DNA of 64,000 nucleotides from Isoperla grammatica (lineage: Eukaryota > Arthropoda > Insecta > Plecoptera > Perlodidae), in assembly GCA_945910005.1 (NCBI GenBank), contig OX246745.1, positions 42,534,433 through 42,598,432 of the forward strand. The letters run 5' to 3'. Of this stretch, positions 23,251 to 35,394 are shown piece after piece. A model generated the notes under the pieces. That model was not told the origin of the DNA. It did no database searches and saw nothing but the letters and a program-made list of their open reading frames with translations. Position numbers and translations under genes: made by a program. Each line of letters starts with the position of its first letter. The stretch's first letter is position 1.

Positions 23251-26200
23251 GCTGAGTAGAGTGCACTGTGCACACGCCTGTTAGGCCACGCCCACCGTTA
23301 CAGGTAACCAACGGCAGGGCTGAGTAGAGTGCACTGTGCACACGCCTGTTAGGCCACGCCCACCGTTACAGGTAACCAACGGCAGGGCTGAGTAGAGTGC
23401 ACTGTGCACACGCCTGTTAGGCCACGCCCACCGTTACAGGTAACCAACGGCAGGGCTGAGTAGAGTGCACTGTGCACACGCCTGTTAGGCCACGCCCACC
23501 GTTACAGGTAACCAACGGCAGGGCTGAGTAGAGTGCACTGTGCACACGCCTGTTAGGCCACGCCCACCGTTACAGGTAACCAACGGCAGGGCTGAGTAGA
23601 GTGCACTGTGCACACGCCTGTTAGGCCACGCCCACCGTTAAAGGTAACCAACGGCAGGGCTGAGTAGAGTGCACTGTGCACACGCCTGTTAGGCCACGCC
23701 CACCGTTACAGGTAACCAACGGCAGGGCTGAGTAGAGTGCACTGTGCACACGCCTGTTAGGCCACGCCCACCGTTACAGGTAACCAACGGCAGGGCTGAG
23801 TAGAGTGCACTGTGCACACGCCTGTTAGGCCACGCCCACCGTTACAGGTAACCAACGGCAGGGCTGAGTAGAGTGCACTGTGCACACGCCTGTTAGGCCA
23901 CGCCCACCGTTACAGGTAACCAACGGCAGGGCTGAGAAGAGTGCACTGTGCACACGCCTGTTAGGCAACGCCCACCGTTACAGGTAACCAACGGCAGGGC
24001 TGAGTAGAGTGCACTGTGCACACGCCTGTTAGGCCACGCCCACCGTTACAGGTAACCAACGGCAGGGCTGAGTAGAGTGCACTGTGCACACGCCTGTTAG
24101 GCCACGCCCACCGTTACAGGTAACCAACGGCAGGGCTGAGTAGAGTGCACTGTGCACACGCCTGTTAGGCCACGCCCACCGTTACAGGTAACCAACGGCA
24201 GGGCTGAGTAGAGTGCACTGTGCACACGCTCGTTAGGCCACGCCCACCGTTACAGGTAACCAACGGCAGGGCTGAGTAGAGTGCACTGTGCACACGCCTG
24301 TTAGGCCACGCCCACCGTTACAGGTAACCAACGGCAGGGCTGAGTAGAGTGCACTGTGCACACGCCTGTTAGGCCACGCCCACCGTTACAGGTAACCAAC
24401 GGCAGGGCTGAGTAGAGTGCACTGTGCACACGCCTGTTAGGCCACGCCCACCGTTACAGGTAACCAACGGCAGGGCTGAGTAGAGTGCACTGTGCACACG
24501 CCTGTTAGGCCACGCCCACCGTTACAGGTAACCAACGGCAGGGCTGAGTAGAGTGCACTGTGCACACGCCTGTTAGGCCACGCCCACCGTTACAGGTAAC
24601 CAACGGCAGGGCTTAGTAGAGTGCACTGTGCACACGCCTGTTAGGCCACGCCCACCATTACAGGTAACCAACGGCAGGGCTAAATAGAGTGCACTGTGCA
24701 CACGCCTGTTAGGCCACGCCCACCGTTACAGGTAACCAACGGCAGGTGTGAGTAGAGTGCACTGTGCACACGCCTGTTAGGCCACGCCCACTGTTACAGG
24801 TAACCAACGGCAGGGCTGAGTAGAGTGCACTGTGCACACGCCTGTTAGGCCACGCCCACCGTTACAGGTAACCAACCGCAGGGCTGAGTAGAGTGCACTG
24901 TGCACACGCCTGGTAGGCCACGCCCACCGTTACAGGTAACCAACGGCAGGGCTGAGTAGAGTGCACTGTGCACACGCCTGTTAGGCCACGCCCACCGTTA
25001 CAGGTAACCAACGGCAGGGCTGAGTAGAGTGCACTGTGCACACGCCTGTTAGGCCACGCCCACCGTTACAGGTAACCAACGGCAGGGCTGAGTAGAGTGC
25101 ACTGTGCACACGCTTGTTAGGCCACGCCCACCGATACAGGTAATCAACGGCAGGTGTGAGTAAGGTGCACTGTGCACACGCCTGTTAGGCCACGCCCACC
25201 GTTACAGGTAACCAACGGCAGGGCTGAGTAGAGTGCACTGTGCACACGCCTGTTAGGTCACGCCCACCGTTACAGGTAACCAACGGCAGGGCTAAATAGA
25301 GTGCACTGTGCACACGCCTGTTAGGCCACGCCCACCGTTACAGGTAACCAATGGCAGGTGTGAGTAGAGTGCACTGTGCACACGCCTGTTAGGCCACGCC
25401 CACCGTTACAGGTAACCAACCGCAGGGCTGAGTAGAGTGCACTGTGCACACGCCTGTTAGGCCACGCCCACCGTTACAGGTAACCAACGGCAGGTGTGAG
25501 TAGAGTGCACTGTGCACACGCCTGTTAGGCCTCGCCCACCGTTACAGGTAACCAACGGCAGGGCTGAGTAGAGTGCACTGTGCACACGCTCGTTAGGCCA
25601 CGCCCACCGTTTCAGGTAACCAACGGCAGGGCTGAGTAGAGTGCACTGTGCACACGCTTGTTAGGCCACGCCCACCGTTACAGGTAACCAACGGCAGGTG
25701 TGAGTAGAGTGCACTGTGCACACGCCTGTTAGGCCACGCCCAATGTTACAGGTACACAACGGCAGGGCTGAGTAGCGTGCACTGTGCACACGCCTGTTAG
25801 GCCACGCCCACCGTTACAGGTAACCAACGGCAGGTGTGAGTAGAGTGCACTGTGCACACGCCTGTTAGGCCACGCCCACCGTTACAGGTAACCAACGGCA
25901 GGGCTAAATAGAGTGCACTGTGCACACGCCTGTTAGGCCACGCCCACCGTTACAGGTAACCAACGGCAGGTGTGAGTAGAGTGCACTGTGCACACGCTCG
26001 TTAGGCCACGCCCACCGTTACAGGTAACCAACGGCAGGGCTGAGTAGAGTGCACTGTGCACACGCTTGTTAGGCCACGCCCACCGTTACAGGTAACCAAC
26101 GGCAGGTGTGAGTAGAGTGCACTGTGCACACGCCTGTTAGGCCACGCCCACCGTTACAGGTAACCAGCGGCAGGGCTAAATAGAGTGCACTGTGCACACG

Positions 26201-26585
26201 CCTGTTAGGCCACGCCCACCGTTACAGGTAACCAACGGCAGGGCTGAGTAGAGTGCACTGTGCACACGCCTGTTAGGCCACGCCCACCGTTACAGGTAAC
26301 CAACGGCAGGTGTGAGTAGAGTGCACTGTGCACACGCCTGTTAGGCCACGCCCACCGTTACAGGTAACCAACGGCAGGTGTGAGTAGAGTGCACTTTGCA
26401 CACGCCTGTTAGGCCACGCCCACCGTTACAGGTAACCAACGGCAGGTGTGAGTAGAGTGCACTTTGCACACGCCTGTTAGGCCACGCCCACCGTTACAGG
26501 TAACCAACGGCAGGGCTGAGTAGAGTGCACTGTGCACACGCCTGTTAGGCCACGCCCACCGTTACAGGTAACCAACGGCAGGTGT
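23251..26585 (+). repeat. 68-bp satellite, about 49 copies
   Basis: Units of 68 bp beginning GCTGAGTAGAGTGCACTGTG. Each contains the palindrome GTGCACTGTGCAC, a GGCCACGCCCACC motif and GGTAACC. The first about 20 units are nearly identical. From about 24600 on, variants accumulate (GGTGTGAGT, GCTAAATAG, CGCTCGTTAGG, CGCTTGTTAGG). No coding frame is credible. Confidence 0.98.
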
Positions 26586-27037
26586 GTGTTACCCCTAATG
26601 GCCTGTTTCAATGAAGAACTAGAGAAGTACACAATTAAGTTGGTACCATTGGACTCGGCCATGTCGTAAGAAGGAGAATACTTACGTTGGAGCAACTTCT
26701 TCAGTCAATCAGAAAGGCATTCTTTTATAAAAGTTAGCATAAGCCCGTTACGTTTCTATTATGAGTGAGTAACTCCAATTGTTTTCCTTGGCTCTGTGCT
26801 AGGTTGTTACCCTTCAAGTGTCTCACGCGAAACATTGCGAAACAGAATGGCACCCTGCCCATTCTTAATTTCCTTCAAGTGTTCAACGAAGATACTCTGA
26901 TATGTGCCAAATAAACAGTTTACAGTATTCAATTAAGAGATGGAGCAAGTAAAGCCAACGGCCTCTACAGCTGTAAGCCAAGCTGATGCCTTGCATTGGC
27001 ACTTACCATTCAAAAGTGTTCAATAAGAGATCAAGAT
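26586..27037. other. No gene seen
   Basis: Spacer between the 68-bp and 85-bp arrays; no recognised feature. Confidence 0.5.
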
Positions 27038-29743
27038 GGTCACTATTAAGGGTGTGGCCTGGTAGTAGACCTCTATTACCAATACTAGCGGTCTCTGCAG
27101 CCAAAGCTGTTGCCATAGCAAGGTCACTATTAAGGGTGTGGCCTGGTAGTAGAACCTCTATGCACAATACTAGCGGTCTCTGCAGCCAAAGCTGTTGCTA
27201 TAGCAAGGTCACTATTAAGGGTGTGGCCTTGTATTAGAACCTCTATGCACAATACTAGCGGTCTCTGCAGCCAAAGCTGTTGCCATAGCAAGGTCACTAT
27301 TAAGGGTGTGGCCTGGTAGTAGAACCTCTATGCACAATACTAGCGGTCTCTGCAGCCAAAGCTGTTGCCATAGCAAGGTCACTATTAAGGGTGTGGCCTT
27401 GTAGTAGAACCTCTATGCACAATACTAGCGGTCTCTGCAGCCAAAGCTGTTGCCATAGCAAGGTCACTATTAAGGTTGTGGCCTGGTAGTAGAACCTCTA
27501 TGCACAATACTAGCGGTCTCTGCAGTCAAAGCTGTTGCTATAGCAAGGTCACTATTAAGGGTGTGGCCTGGTAGTAGAACCTCTATGCACAATACTAGCG
27601 GTCTCTGCAGCCAAAGCTGTTGCCATAGCAAGGTCACTATTAAGGGTGTGGCCTGGTAGTAGAACCTCTATGCACAATACTAGCGGTCTCTGCAGCCAAA
27701 GCTGTTGCCATAGCAAGGTCACTATTAAGGGTGTGGCCTTGTAGTAGAACCTCTATGCACAATACTAGCGGTCTCTGCAGTCAAAGCTGTTGCTATAGCA
27801 AGGTCACTATTAAGGGTGTGGCCTGGTAGTAGAACCTCTATGCACAATACTAGCGGTCTCTGCAGCCAAAGCTGTTGCTATAGCAAGGTCACTATTAAGG
27901 GTGTGGCCTGGTAGTAGAACCTCTATACACAATACTAGCGGTCTCTGCAGCCAAAGCTGTTGCCATAGCAAGGTCACTATTAAGGGTGTGGCCTTGTAGT
28001 AGAACCTCTATGCACAATACTAGCGGTCTCTGCAGCCAAAGCTGTTGCCATAGCAAGGTCACTATTAAGGGTGTGGCCTGGTAGTAGAACCTCTATGCAC
28101 AATACTAGCGGTCTCTGCAGCCAAAGCTGTTGCCATAGAAGGTCACTATTAAGGGTGTGGCCTGGTAGTAGAACCCCTATGCACAATACTAGCGGTCTCT
28201 GCAGCCAAAGCTGTTGCTATAGCAAGGTCACTATAAAGGGTGTGGCCTTGTATGAGAACCTCTATGCACAATACTAGCGGTCTCTGCAGCCAAAGCTGTT
28301 GCCATAGCAAGGTCACTATTAAGGGTGTGGCCTTGTAGTAGAACCTCTATGCACAATACTAGCGGTCTCTGCAGCCAAAGCTGTTGCCATAGCAAGGTCA
28401 CTATTAAGGGTGTGGCCTGGTAGTAGAACCTCTATGCACAATACTAGCGGTCTCTGCAGCCAAAGCTGTTGCTATAGCAAGGTCACTATTAAGGGTGTGG
28501 CCTGGTAGAATAACCTCTATGCACAATACAAGCGGTCTCTGCAGCCATAGCTGTTGCCATAGCAAGGTCACTTTTAAGGTTGTGGCCTTGTATTAGAACC
28601 CCTATGCACAATACTAGGGGTCTCTGCAGCCAAAGCTGTTGCCATAGCAAGGTCACTATTAAGGTTGTTACCTTGTATTAGAACCCCTATGCACAATACT
28701 AGCGGTCTCTGCAGCCAAAGCTGTTGCCATAGCAAGGTCACTATTAAGAATGTGGCCTTGTATTAGAACCCCTATGCACAATACTAGCGGTCTCTGCAGC
28801 CAAAGCTGTTGCCATAGCAAGGTCACTATTAAGGTTGTGGCCTTGTATTAGAACCCCTATGCACAATACTAGCGGTCTCTGCAGCCAAAGCTGTTGCCAT
28901 AGCAAGGTCACTATTAAGGGTGTGGCCTGGTAGTAGAACCCCTATGCACAATACTAGCGGTCTCTGCAGTCAAAGCTGTTGCCATATTAAGGTCACTATT
29001 AAGGGTGTGGCCTGGTAGTAGAACCCCTATGCACAATACTAGCGGTCTCTGCAGCCAAAGCTGTTGCTATAGCAAGGTCACTATTAAGGGTGTGGCCTGG
29101 TAGTAGAACCTCTATGCACAATACTAGCGGTCTCTGCAGCCAAAGCTGTTGCCATAGCAAGGTCACTATTAAGGGTGTGGCCTTGTAGTAGAACCTCTAT
29201 GCACAATACTAGCGGTCTCTGCAGCCAAAGCTGTTGCCATAGCAAGGTCACTATTAAGGGTGTGGCCTGGTAGTAGAACCTCTATGCACAATACTAGCGG
29301 TCTCTGCAGCCAAAGCTGTTGCTATAGCAAGGTCACTATTAAGGGTGTGGCCTGGTAGTAGAACCTCTATGCACAATACTAGCGGTCTCTGCAGCCAAAG
29401 CTGTTGCCATAGCAAGGTCACTATTAAGGGTGTGGCCTGGTAGTAGAACCTCTATGCACAATACTAGCGGTCTCTGCAGCCAAAGCTGTTGCCATAGCAA
29501 GGTCACTATTAAGGGTGTGGCCTGGCAGTAGAACCTCTATGCACAATACTAGCGGTCTCTGCAGCCAAAGCTGTTGCCATTGCAAGGTCACTATTAATTG
29601 TGTGGCCTGGTAGTAGAACCTCTATGCACAATACTAGCGGTCTCTGCAGCCAAAGCTGTTGCCATAGCAAGGTCACTATTAAGGGTGTGGCCTTGTATTA
29701 GAACCTCTATGCACAATACCAGCGGTCTCTGCAGCCAAAGCTG
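27038..29743 (+). repeat. 85-bp satellite, about 32 copies
   Basis: Units of 85 bp starting GGTCACTATTAAGGGTGTGG and including TAGAACCTCTATGCACAATA, CTAGCGGTCTCTGCAGCCAA and a CATAGCAA end. Variant classes differ at CTGGTAGT/TTGTAGT/TTGTATT, CCTCT/CCCCT and GCCATAG/GCTATAG. Units carrying TTGTATTAGAACCCC cluster at about 28560-28870, a locally homogenised block. The first and last units are degenerate. Confidence 0.98.
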
Positions 29744-30739
29744 TGGCCAATCGACGCAGAATAATACAACAAAATACATAAACACGAAAATGTAAATAAA
29801 TTATACTGAATATATTGTATAAAAAGAAAATTAAGAATAGTAGGAATAGTAGGAATTAGTATGACAGAGGTGGTAGCGGGAACCAAACCAGAGTCGACTC
29901 AGTGGTCCATGTCTATTACTGGCGGTCTCACGAAGCAAACGCTAAATATGTCACTAATATTGCAGTTTATTATCTGTTTGCTATGTCTTATTAATAGATG
30001 AATAGCTTAGTTTTTCAATGAGTGAGCACAAAGTCCAACCAAACATAAACAATAATTCTTGTCAAGCGCTAATCAATGATCCGCACCATACATACGTACG
30101 GAATTTAACGAATGATAATAATTTGTCAATCACAACAAATTAATAATTTTTCAAGTTAATATGAACTTTGACTTCCTTTTGAGGAATTGCCTAATATAAC
30201 GTCTATTGATGCTGATCGCGTGCATGTATTTCTGGAATAGCCTGGATAGACTATAGGAAGCGTTCGATAACGAATTGCTCTTATCCCATTTTGTTGTTAT
30301 TATCATTTAATTAAAACATATGTGTACATTAACCAAACAGTTAAACTAAAACCCTTTCATGGGAACGAACCTGAGTTTTGTTTCTCGGATTCTGATTTAT
30401 ACAATTATACAATAATACAATTTACAGATTATAATAATTAATAATATGTAAAATAAAGTAATAAATTTAAGTATATATTTCCTTTTTCACCTGATGCACT
30501 GGAGGATTGGTAAATTCCTTGCGAGTATTTTTAAATATTTATCGTTTAGAACCTAAGTATCCACTTGTGGGAGGGGGGAAAGTATTTGCTTGCTTCTTTG
30601 TGTAGATTCCATTGATGTAGGTCTAGGGTTGTTCCAGAGGTTGTCTTGTTTCCGCCTTTTAATTAGCCAATCGTTTGACCTGTCGTCCATATTATTGCCG
30701 TGTGCTGGTTTGGTGTTGCGGACTTGAAAGTGGGCGCAT
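29744..30739. other. About 1 kb without a supported gene
   Basis: AT-rich spacer. The 62-residue open tail on the minus strand at 30553-30740 continues from the asparagine-coding microsatellite and has no recognisable domain. Confidence 0.5.
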
Positions 30740-30984
<245 letters not shown>

Positions 30985-31113
30985 GCGCGCAAGACTGCAA
31001 CCAACCATGCAGTGGGGAATATCAAAATAAATTTCAAAAAATGTTTAAATACAAGACAAGAATCAAAACGTCGAGTCCAGAAACCTCGTTTATTAATTAA
31101 TTATGTCTTTTAT
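30985..31113 (-). repeat. Dispersed repeat X, copy 1, with (AAT)n tail
   Basis: About 130 bp matching 59945-60068 in the opposite orientation. Shared landmarks (plus strand here) are TTGCGCGCAAGACTGCAACC, CATGCAGTGGGG, TTTAAATACAAGACAAGAAT and CAAAACGTCGAG. In both copies the TTGCGCGCAA end abuts a TTA/TAA microsatellite, as expected of a retroposon 3' tail. The class (SINE or LINE 3' end) is unresolved. Confidence 0.6.
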
Positions 31114-31254
31114 CGACGTTGATTAATGTCAAGTAACATTTAAAATTAAAATTAAAAGATAAGCTAAAATTGATATTATTCTCTCTCACTAATCCTTATA
31201 TTATTAATATTATTGTACTACTGTCTATTATTGTGTATGGTCTGTATCAAAATG

Positions 31255-31470
31255 TATTATGTGTTAAAAGGTTGGATGGAAGATAAGGCCTTGCTGGCCT
31301 TAATCCCGCCTTCAATAAATACCATTATCTATATATCTATCTATCTAAATTAATTTAATCTTCATTGTTATTGTATGTATCTTATAAAATGGTTGGATGG
31401 TAGAGAATGCCTAGCAGGCATTAATTCCGCCATAAATAAAGACGCTAATCAATCAATAAATCAATCAATC
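31255..31470 (+). mobile_element. Two LINE-type 3' ends with covarying hairpins
   Basis: Two related segments, 31267-31320 and 31387-31440, each read GGTTGGATGG, then a hairpin, TTAAT(C/T)CCGCC and an AATAAA-type signal. They are followed by short-repeat tails, (CTAT)n and (AATC)n. The hairpins are AAGGCC-TTGCT-GGCCTT and AATGCC-TAGCA-GGCATT. A G-C pair in one is a T-A pair in the other. This fits the 3' ends of LINEs whose RT recognises a stem-loop; no ORF is retained. Confidence 0.6.
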
Positions 31471-31839
31471 TCTTACCTACCTTACCTGCCTTACTTACTT
31501 ATTTACTAACTTACTTACTTACTTACTTACTTACTAACTTACTTAATTACATTCTTACTTACTTACTTAATTACTTACTTAATTACCTTCTCAATTACAT
31601 TCTTGCTTACTTATTTACTTACTTACTTACTTACTCACTTACTTACTTTTTTATTTACTTACTTACTTACTTACTTATTTACTTACTTACTTACTTAATT
31701 ACTTACTTAATTACCTACTCAATTACATTCTTGCTTACATATTTACTTACTTACTTACTTACTTACTCACTCCCTTACTTATTTATTTACTTACTTACTT
31801 ACTTATTTACTTATTTACTTACTTACTTACTTACTTACG

Positions 31840-31899
<60 letters not shown>

Positions 31900-31900
31900 C

Positions 31901-31965
<65 letters not shown>

Positions 31966-31985
31966 TTTACTTACTTACTTACTTC
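31471..31985 (+). repeat. (CTTA)n tetranucleotide array
   Basis: About 515 bp of CTTA/ACTT with scattered variants (ATTA, TTTA, CTCA). The Leu/Thr/Tyr frame through it is an artefact. Confidence 0.97.
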
Positions 31986-32639
31986 ATTACTCCTTTCCAC
32001 ATTTGTGTGTTTTTCTGTTTGTCAATATTCTACATAATTCACTTCCCTATTTATTTATTCTTTCACTCTTCATTAATTGTATTCTCTCTACCCGTTCACT
32101 TGTTGCTCTTGGATCATCTTATCGCTATGTTTACTCGTGTTTAATGATTCTTCTCCTTGCAACGTCCTAAATCAATTCGAGACATTTGATACATAAACAA
32201 TTGAAGCCTCTCAATTGTGTCGGTCGATTATGAATGATTGTGACGCAAAAGATTCCCCCAGTGTCCGCAGCACTTCCGGGTGATACTCAATCCTCAACAC
32301 TCAGTCGTCGCTACTCACACATCAACAACATTAAACCAAGTGACCTATTTTATTACACTGTTTTCGTTTTTAAAAGAATTAGTTATTTTATGGCTAGCAA
32401 TTGTCATTGTTCCCTGGGCCTTGGACAATGTTGGCGCGAGCACGTGGCGATCACGTGGTCTGGTGCTCAGACCGCGTGGCCCAGCCGTGACGGCTGTGCA
32501 AAAAGATTACCACAACTCTAGAGTTGTGCTCCAACGAGAAGCGATGCTCCGTGATAGAACGTGATACATTTAGTCGTAGTGGGTTCACGCTCATAACGCT
32601 CTAATAATAAAATAGGTACCATTCTTGACATGATTGTTA
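31986..32639. other. No gene; 18-bp palindrome
   Basis: Spacer holding the perfect palindrome CACAACTCTAGAGTTGTG (32511-32528) and a GC-rich stretch with two CACGTGG motifs (about 32439-32459). Open frames at 32234-32564 show no domain. Confidence 0.5.
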
Positions 32640-32665
32640 TTATTTTTATTACTATTATTATTATA

Positions 32666-32760
<95 letters not shown>
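32640..32760 (+). repeat. (ATT)n microsatellite, 5' flank of truncated LINE copy
   Basis: Nearly pure ATT units ending directly at the first LINE-derived base (about 32761). Confidence 0.95.
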
Positions 32761-32761
<1 letters not shown>

Positions 32762-33041
32762 GTATATATAATTATGATTGAACGAACCACTTATTGTATT
32801 TATGCTATTCTTGTATTTCACTACTCTCTTTGTATTTCTATTAACCATAAATTATATTTAAATTACATAAACTATAAATCAGAAATTATATATTTTGTGT
32901 GTCACGACCAGTCCGCATACTGCACTTTAATTATATGATTGTCCCACTGACAAACCACTATGTGGTTTAGTGGGAATTAAAACAATTTCTCATATTGTAC
33001 GTATCTGTGAAACGATTTAATAAAAAAAAAAAAAAAAAAAA
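32761..33041 (+). mobile_element. LINE copy truncated to its 3' UTR, with poly(A)
   Basis: About 260 bp that match, in inverted orientation, 60425-60685, the 3' UTR of the LINE at 60.4-63.4 kb. The stem-loop is conserved: CCCACTGACAAACCAC-TAT-GTGGTTTAGTGGG at about 32943-32974. It ends in ACGATTTAAT and an A-run (33022-33041), then ATT units. The copy therefore belongs to the same family, is severely 5'-truncated and carries ATT on both sides in the sense orientation. Confidence 0.9.
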
Positions 33042-33120
33042 ATATTATTATTATTATTATTATTATTAATATTATTATTATAATTATTGTTGTTATTATT
33101 ATTATTGTTTTTATTATTTT
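33042..33120 (+). repeat. (ATT)n microsatellite, 3' flank of truncated LINE copy
   Basis: ATT/TTG-interrupted trinucleotide tract directly following the poly(A) of the truncated LINE. Confidence 0.9.
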
Positions 33121-34214
33121 TTTAAAATTTTATTATCATTATTATTTTATTGTTTTCAAGACATACAAATTCGGGCAAAACCTGTGTAAACACGTTGTAC
33201 TGACATAAATATCAACTATTTCCAAACCTGACCCAACCAATCCGCTCGGATACGAATACCTGATCTCAGCTCACTGATCCCAAGCTGATCAGTGATCTGG
33301 TGATCTGTGAGAGGGGCAGCTTTGGCAGATCGTAACCCCCCTTTTTGGCGGTAAATTAAATTATGCGTTGTTAGCCTGGTAATGTGGTAAATTGCTGTAT
33401 AAATCTTCACGACTATCACCCAAACTGTAACAGGAGGAAATTTGGTAAAACAAATTAATTTGAGGATCGGATGACAAAGCAAACTTCGTGACACATTTTA
33501 TTTTGGTCTCCCTTTCATGATCAGGCATTTGGTGGGTATTGCTTTTGAGAACAATTATCCGATCGTATTTTCCCTGTCTAGACATAAACCTAGAATGTTT
33601 AGGCCTAGGCCTAGATTAGGCAATTATGTTACGACGCTAGTCCCTCCATATTTATGTTTATTTATTGGCTATTCCTCCCCCTTCGCACACAGTCTTGAAA
33701 CATTTTTTTTACAAGCTACAACAACAAAATATCTTTACCCAAGTCTACCCGAGTATGACCAGAAGAAAAAAAAACAAAAACCCATGTTATTTCTACGCGT
33801 ACCGGCCGTTTACACTTCCGACTTAACGGTGCTGACTCCACGGTTACAAAATGCTAAATGTGACGTTTTAAATATTTCTCTCGATTTGAAATACTTATGA
33901 AATAATGACTATGAAATTACATGGCTGTAGCATAAACAGGGACTAAACTACAACAATTTTTGTGTACCGATCAATGAACGAGTAAAAATTGGACATTTTT
34001 CAATTCACAATGTATGCGGAAAAAACTGAAACCCATGCCTCAAACTTCTTAGTCATTAAAAGACCCCCTATACGTATAATCAAGAATTGACTTGAAGCCT
34101 CCAGCACTGTTACTTATCGAGATAATAGATACTGCGTATGAAGTAATTAGTTGACGCTAGCGGAGCGAGCGGTACGTTCTTGCTTACACAGTGTCTGTAA
34201 CTCGACTGGCCAGT
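33121..34214. other. About 1.1 kb without a supported gene
   Basis: AT-rich spacer. Frames on both strands at 33216-33900 are short and unrecognised. A small GATCAGTGATC-type motif cluster lies near 33275-33310. Confidence 0.5.
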
Positions 34215-34222
34215 TACTCGGC

Positions 34223-35325
34223 CAGGCCAGGGTCGCCAGATGTTCAGTAGAAGCATTGGGTTTAAAATATAGAAGAGCGCGCCAGTGGCTCGTTTCAAAA
34301 TCGCCTAAAAGCGCCAATACGCACTCTGTCGTGAACGTCGCTCACCAGCTAGTGTGCGAAGTTGATTTACACAATTTGGTTTTGGATGCACGTATGCACA
34401 GTATAGAAACAGTTCGTTAAGCATTAATTTAGCATTTGGAATCTATTTACATTACATTGTCATTGAACACACATAACATGAAAAAATAAAGTTGTAAAGA
34501 CGTATCATTATAGCACAAAAAAATGTGCAATTATTATACTTATAATTAAAAAGACAAATGAAATGTGAGTTGTAGTAGATTTAAAGAAAAAGATTATGTA
34601 ATACACACCTTCAATCATAGGTATTTATTGAACACATTGCATGCATACGGCTATTAATAAGAATGTTGACATATTATTATTAAAACATAATAGTAAACAA
34701 ATTAAATTTGAAACCATTTATCACGTAAATGGACTTGTCGTTACTGGTTTTAGCCATCATAACAAACATCAACACAAAATAAATAACTATAACCTATAAT
34801 ATGCTCTATGCTAAGCATACATATAAACCATAGTAAAAAAAAAAAAAAAAATCTTAAGGTGGGCAAATGTGAACTAAGCCTACCTTTGAATTCCGGTAAA
34901 TCCTCCCAATCTCTTTTGTACTTTTTGGCGTATTTTCCGAATTTTCCCATTGTCAATCCCCGGGTAATCCCTTCTTCATTGGTCAGTTCTTCTTTCATTT
35001 ATTGTACAAAAAACGCATGTCTTATGCGGGCCGTAAGACAGGCGGGGCTTGCGCAGGGTGCGAATAGTGTTCAGGGGCCGTATACCCACATTTTATACAT
35101 TTAAGCACCTCATGATAGACTTACATGCATTTATATTATATTCAATTATTTTGGCGTATTTTTATTTTTATTAATTGGCGGTTGACAGTTTTACCAGCCC
35201 AAAAACCGCCAGTACAAGTAGGAATAGAGCCCAATTGGCGCCAAGATCGAAATGATAATTTTACCCGCCAATAGTTTGAGTCGAGTAGCCCAATCGGCGG
35301 TAAATCGCCCAATCTGCCAACCCTG
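34223..35325 (-). mobile_element. Second hAT-like relic, 1.1 kb, candidate 8-bp TSD
   Basis: TACTCGGC occurs at 34215-34222 and again at 35326-35333. The right terminus, reverse complemented, reads CAGGGTTGGCAGATTGGGCG. The left end has CAGGGTCGCCAGAT five bases inside the TSD (at 34228), so the left tip carries a small CAGGC duplication or misalignment. Several CGCC/GGCG motifs lie subterminally on the right. The interior holds a transposase-like first exon on the minus strand. The ends and TSD length fit hAT; the imperfect left tip lowers confidence. Confidence 0.6.
34884..34998 (-). pseudogene. Transposase-like first exon in the second hAT relic
   Basis: Minus-strand frame with Mets at 34998 and 34950, ending at a donor (TTCAAAG|GTAGG, GT at 34883-34882). 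It encodes about 38 residues. The core MGKFGKYAKKYKRDWEDLPE is followed by FKG. A K-Y/F-x-x-x-W-E...PEFKGWL pattern at the N-terminus is typical of several hAT-type and zinc-finger transposase-derived proteins. Beyond the donor the frame turns to poly-Phe and is intronic. No downstream exon is found within the element, so the gene is deleted. A host-gene first exon is possible but less likely given the flanking TIR/TSD structure. Confidence 0.45.
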
Positions 35326-35394
35326 TACTCGGCTGCCTGCTGATACCTCGGCTCGGCGGGGTGGGGGGATGTTAGTGAGGTCACATTGCGTCAT

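Noticed and set aside
34151..34420. 89-codon plus frame of higher GC content
   Set aside because: It spans the left boundary of the hAT-like relic and has no recognisable domain.
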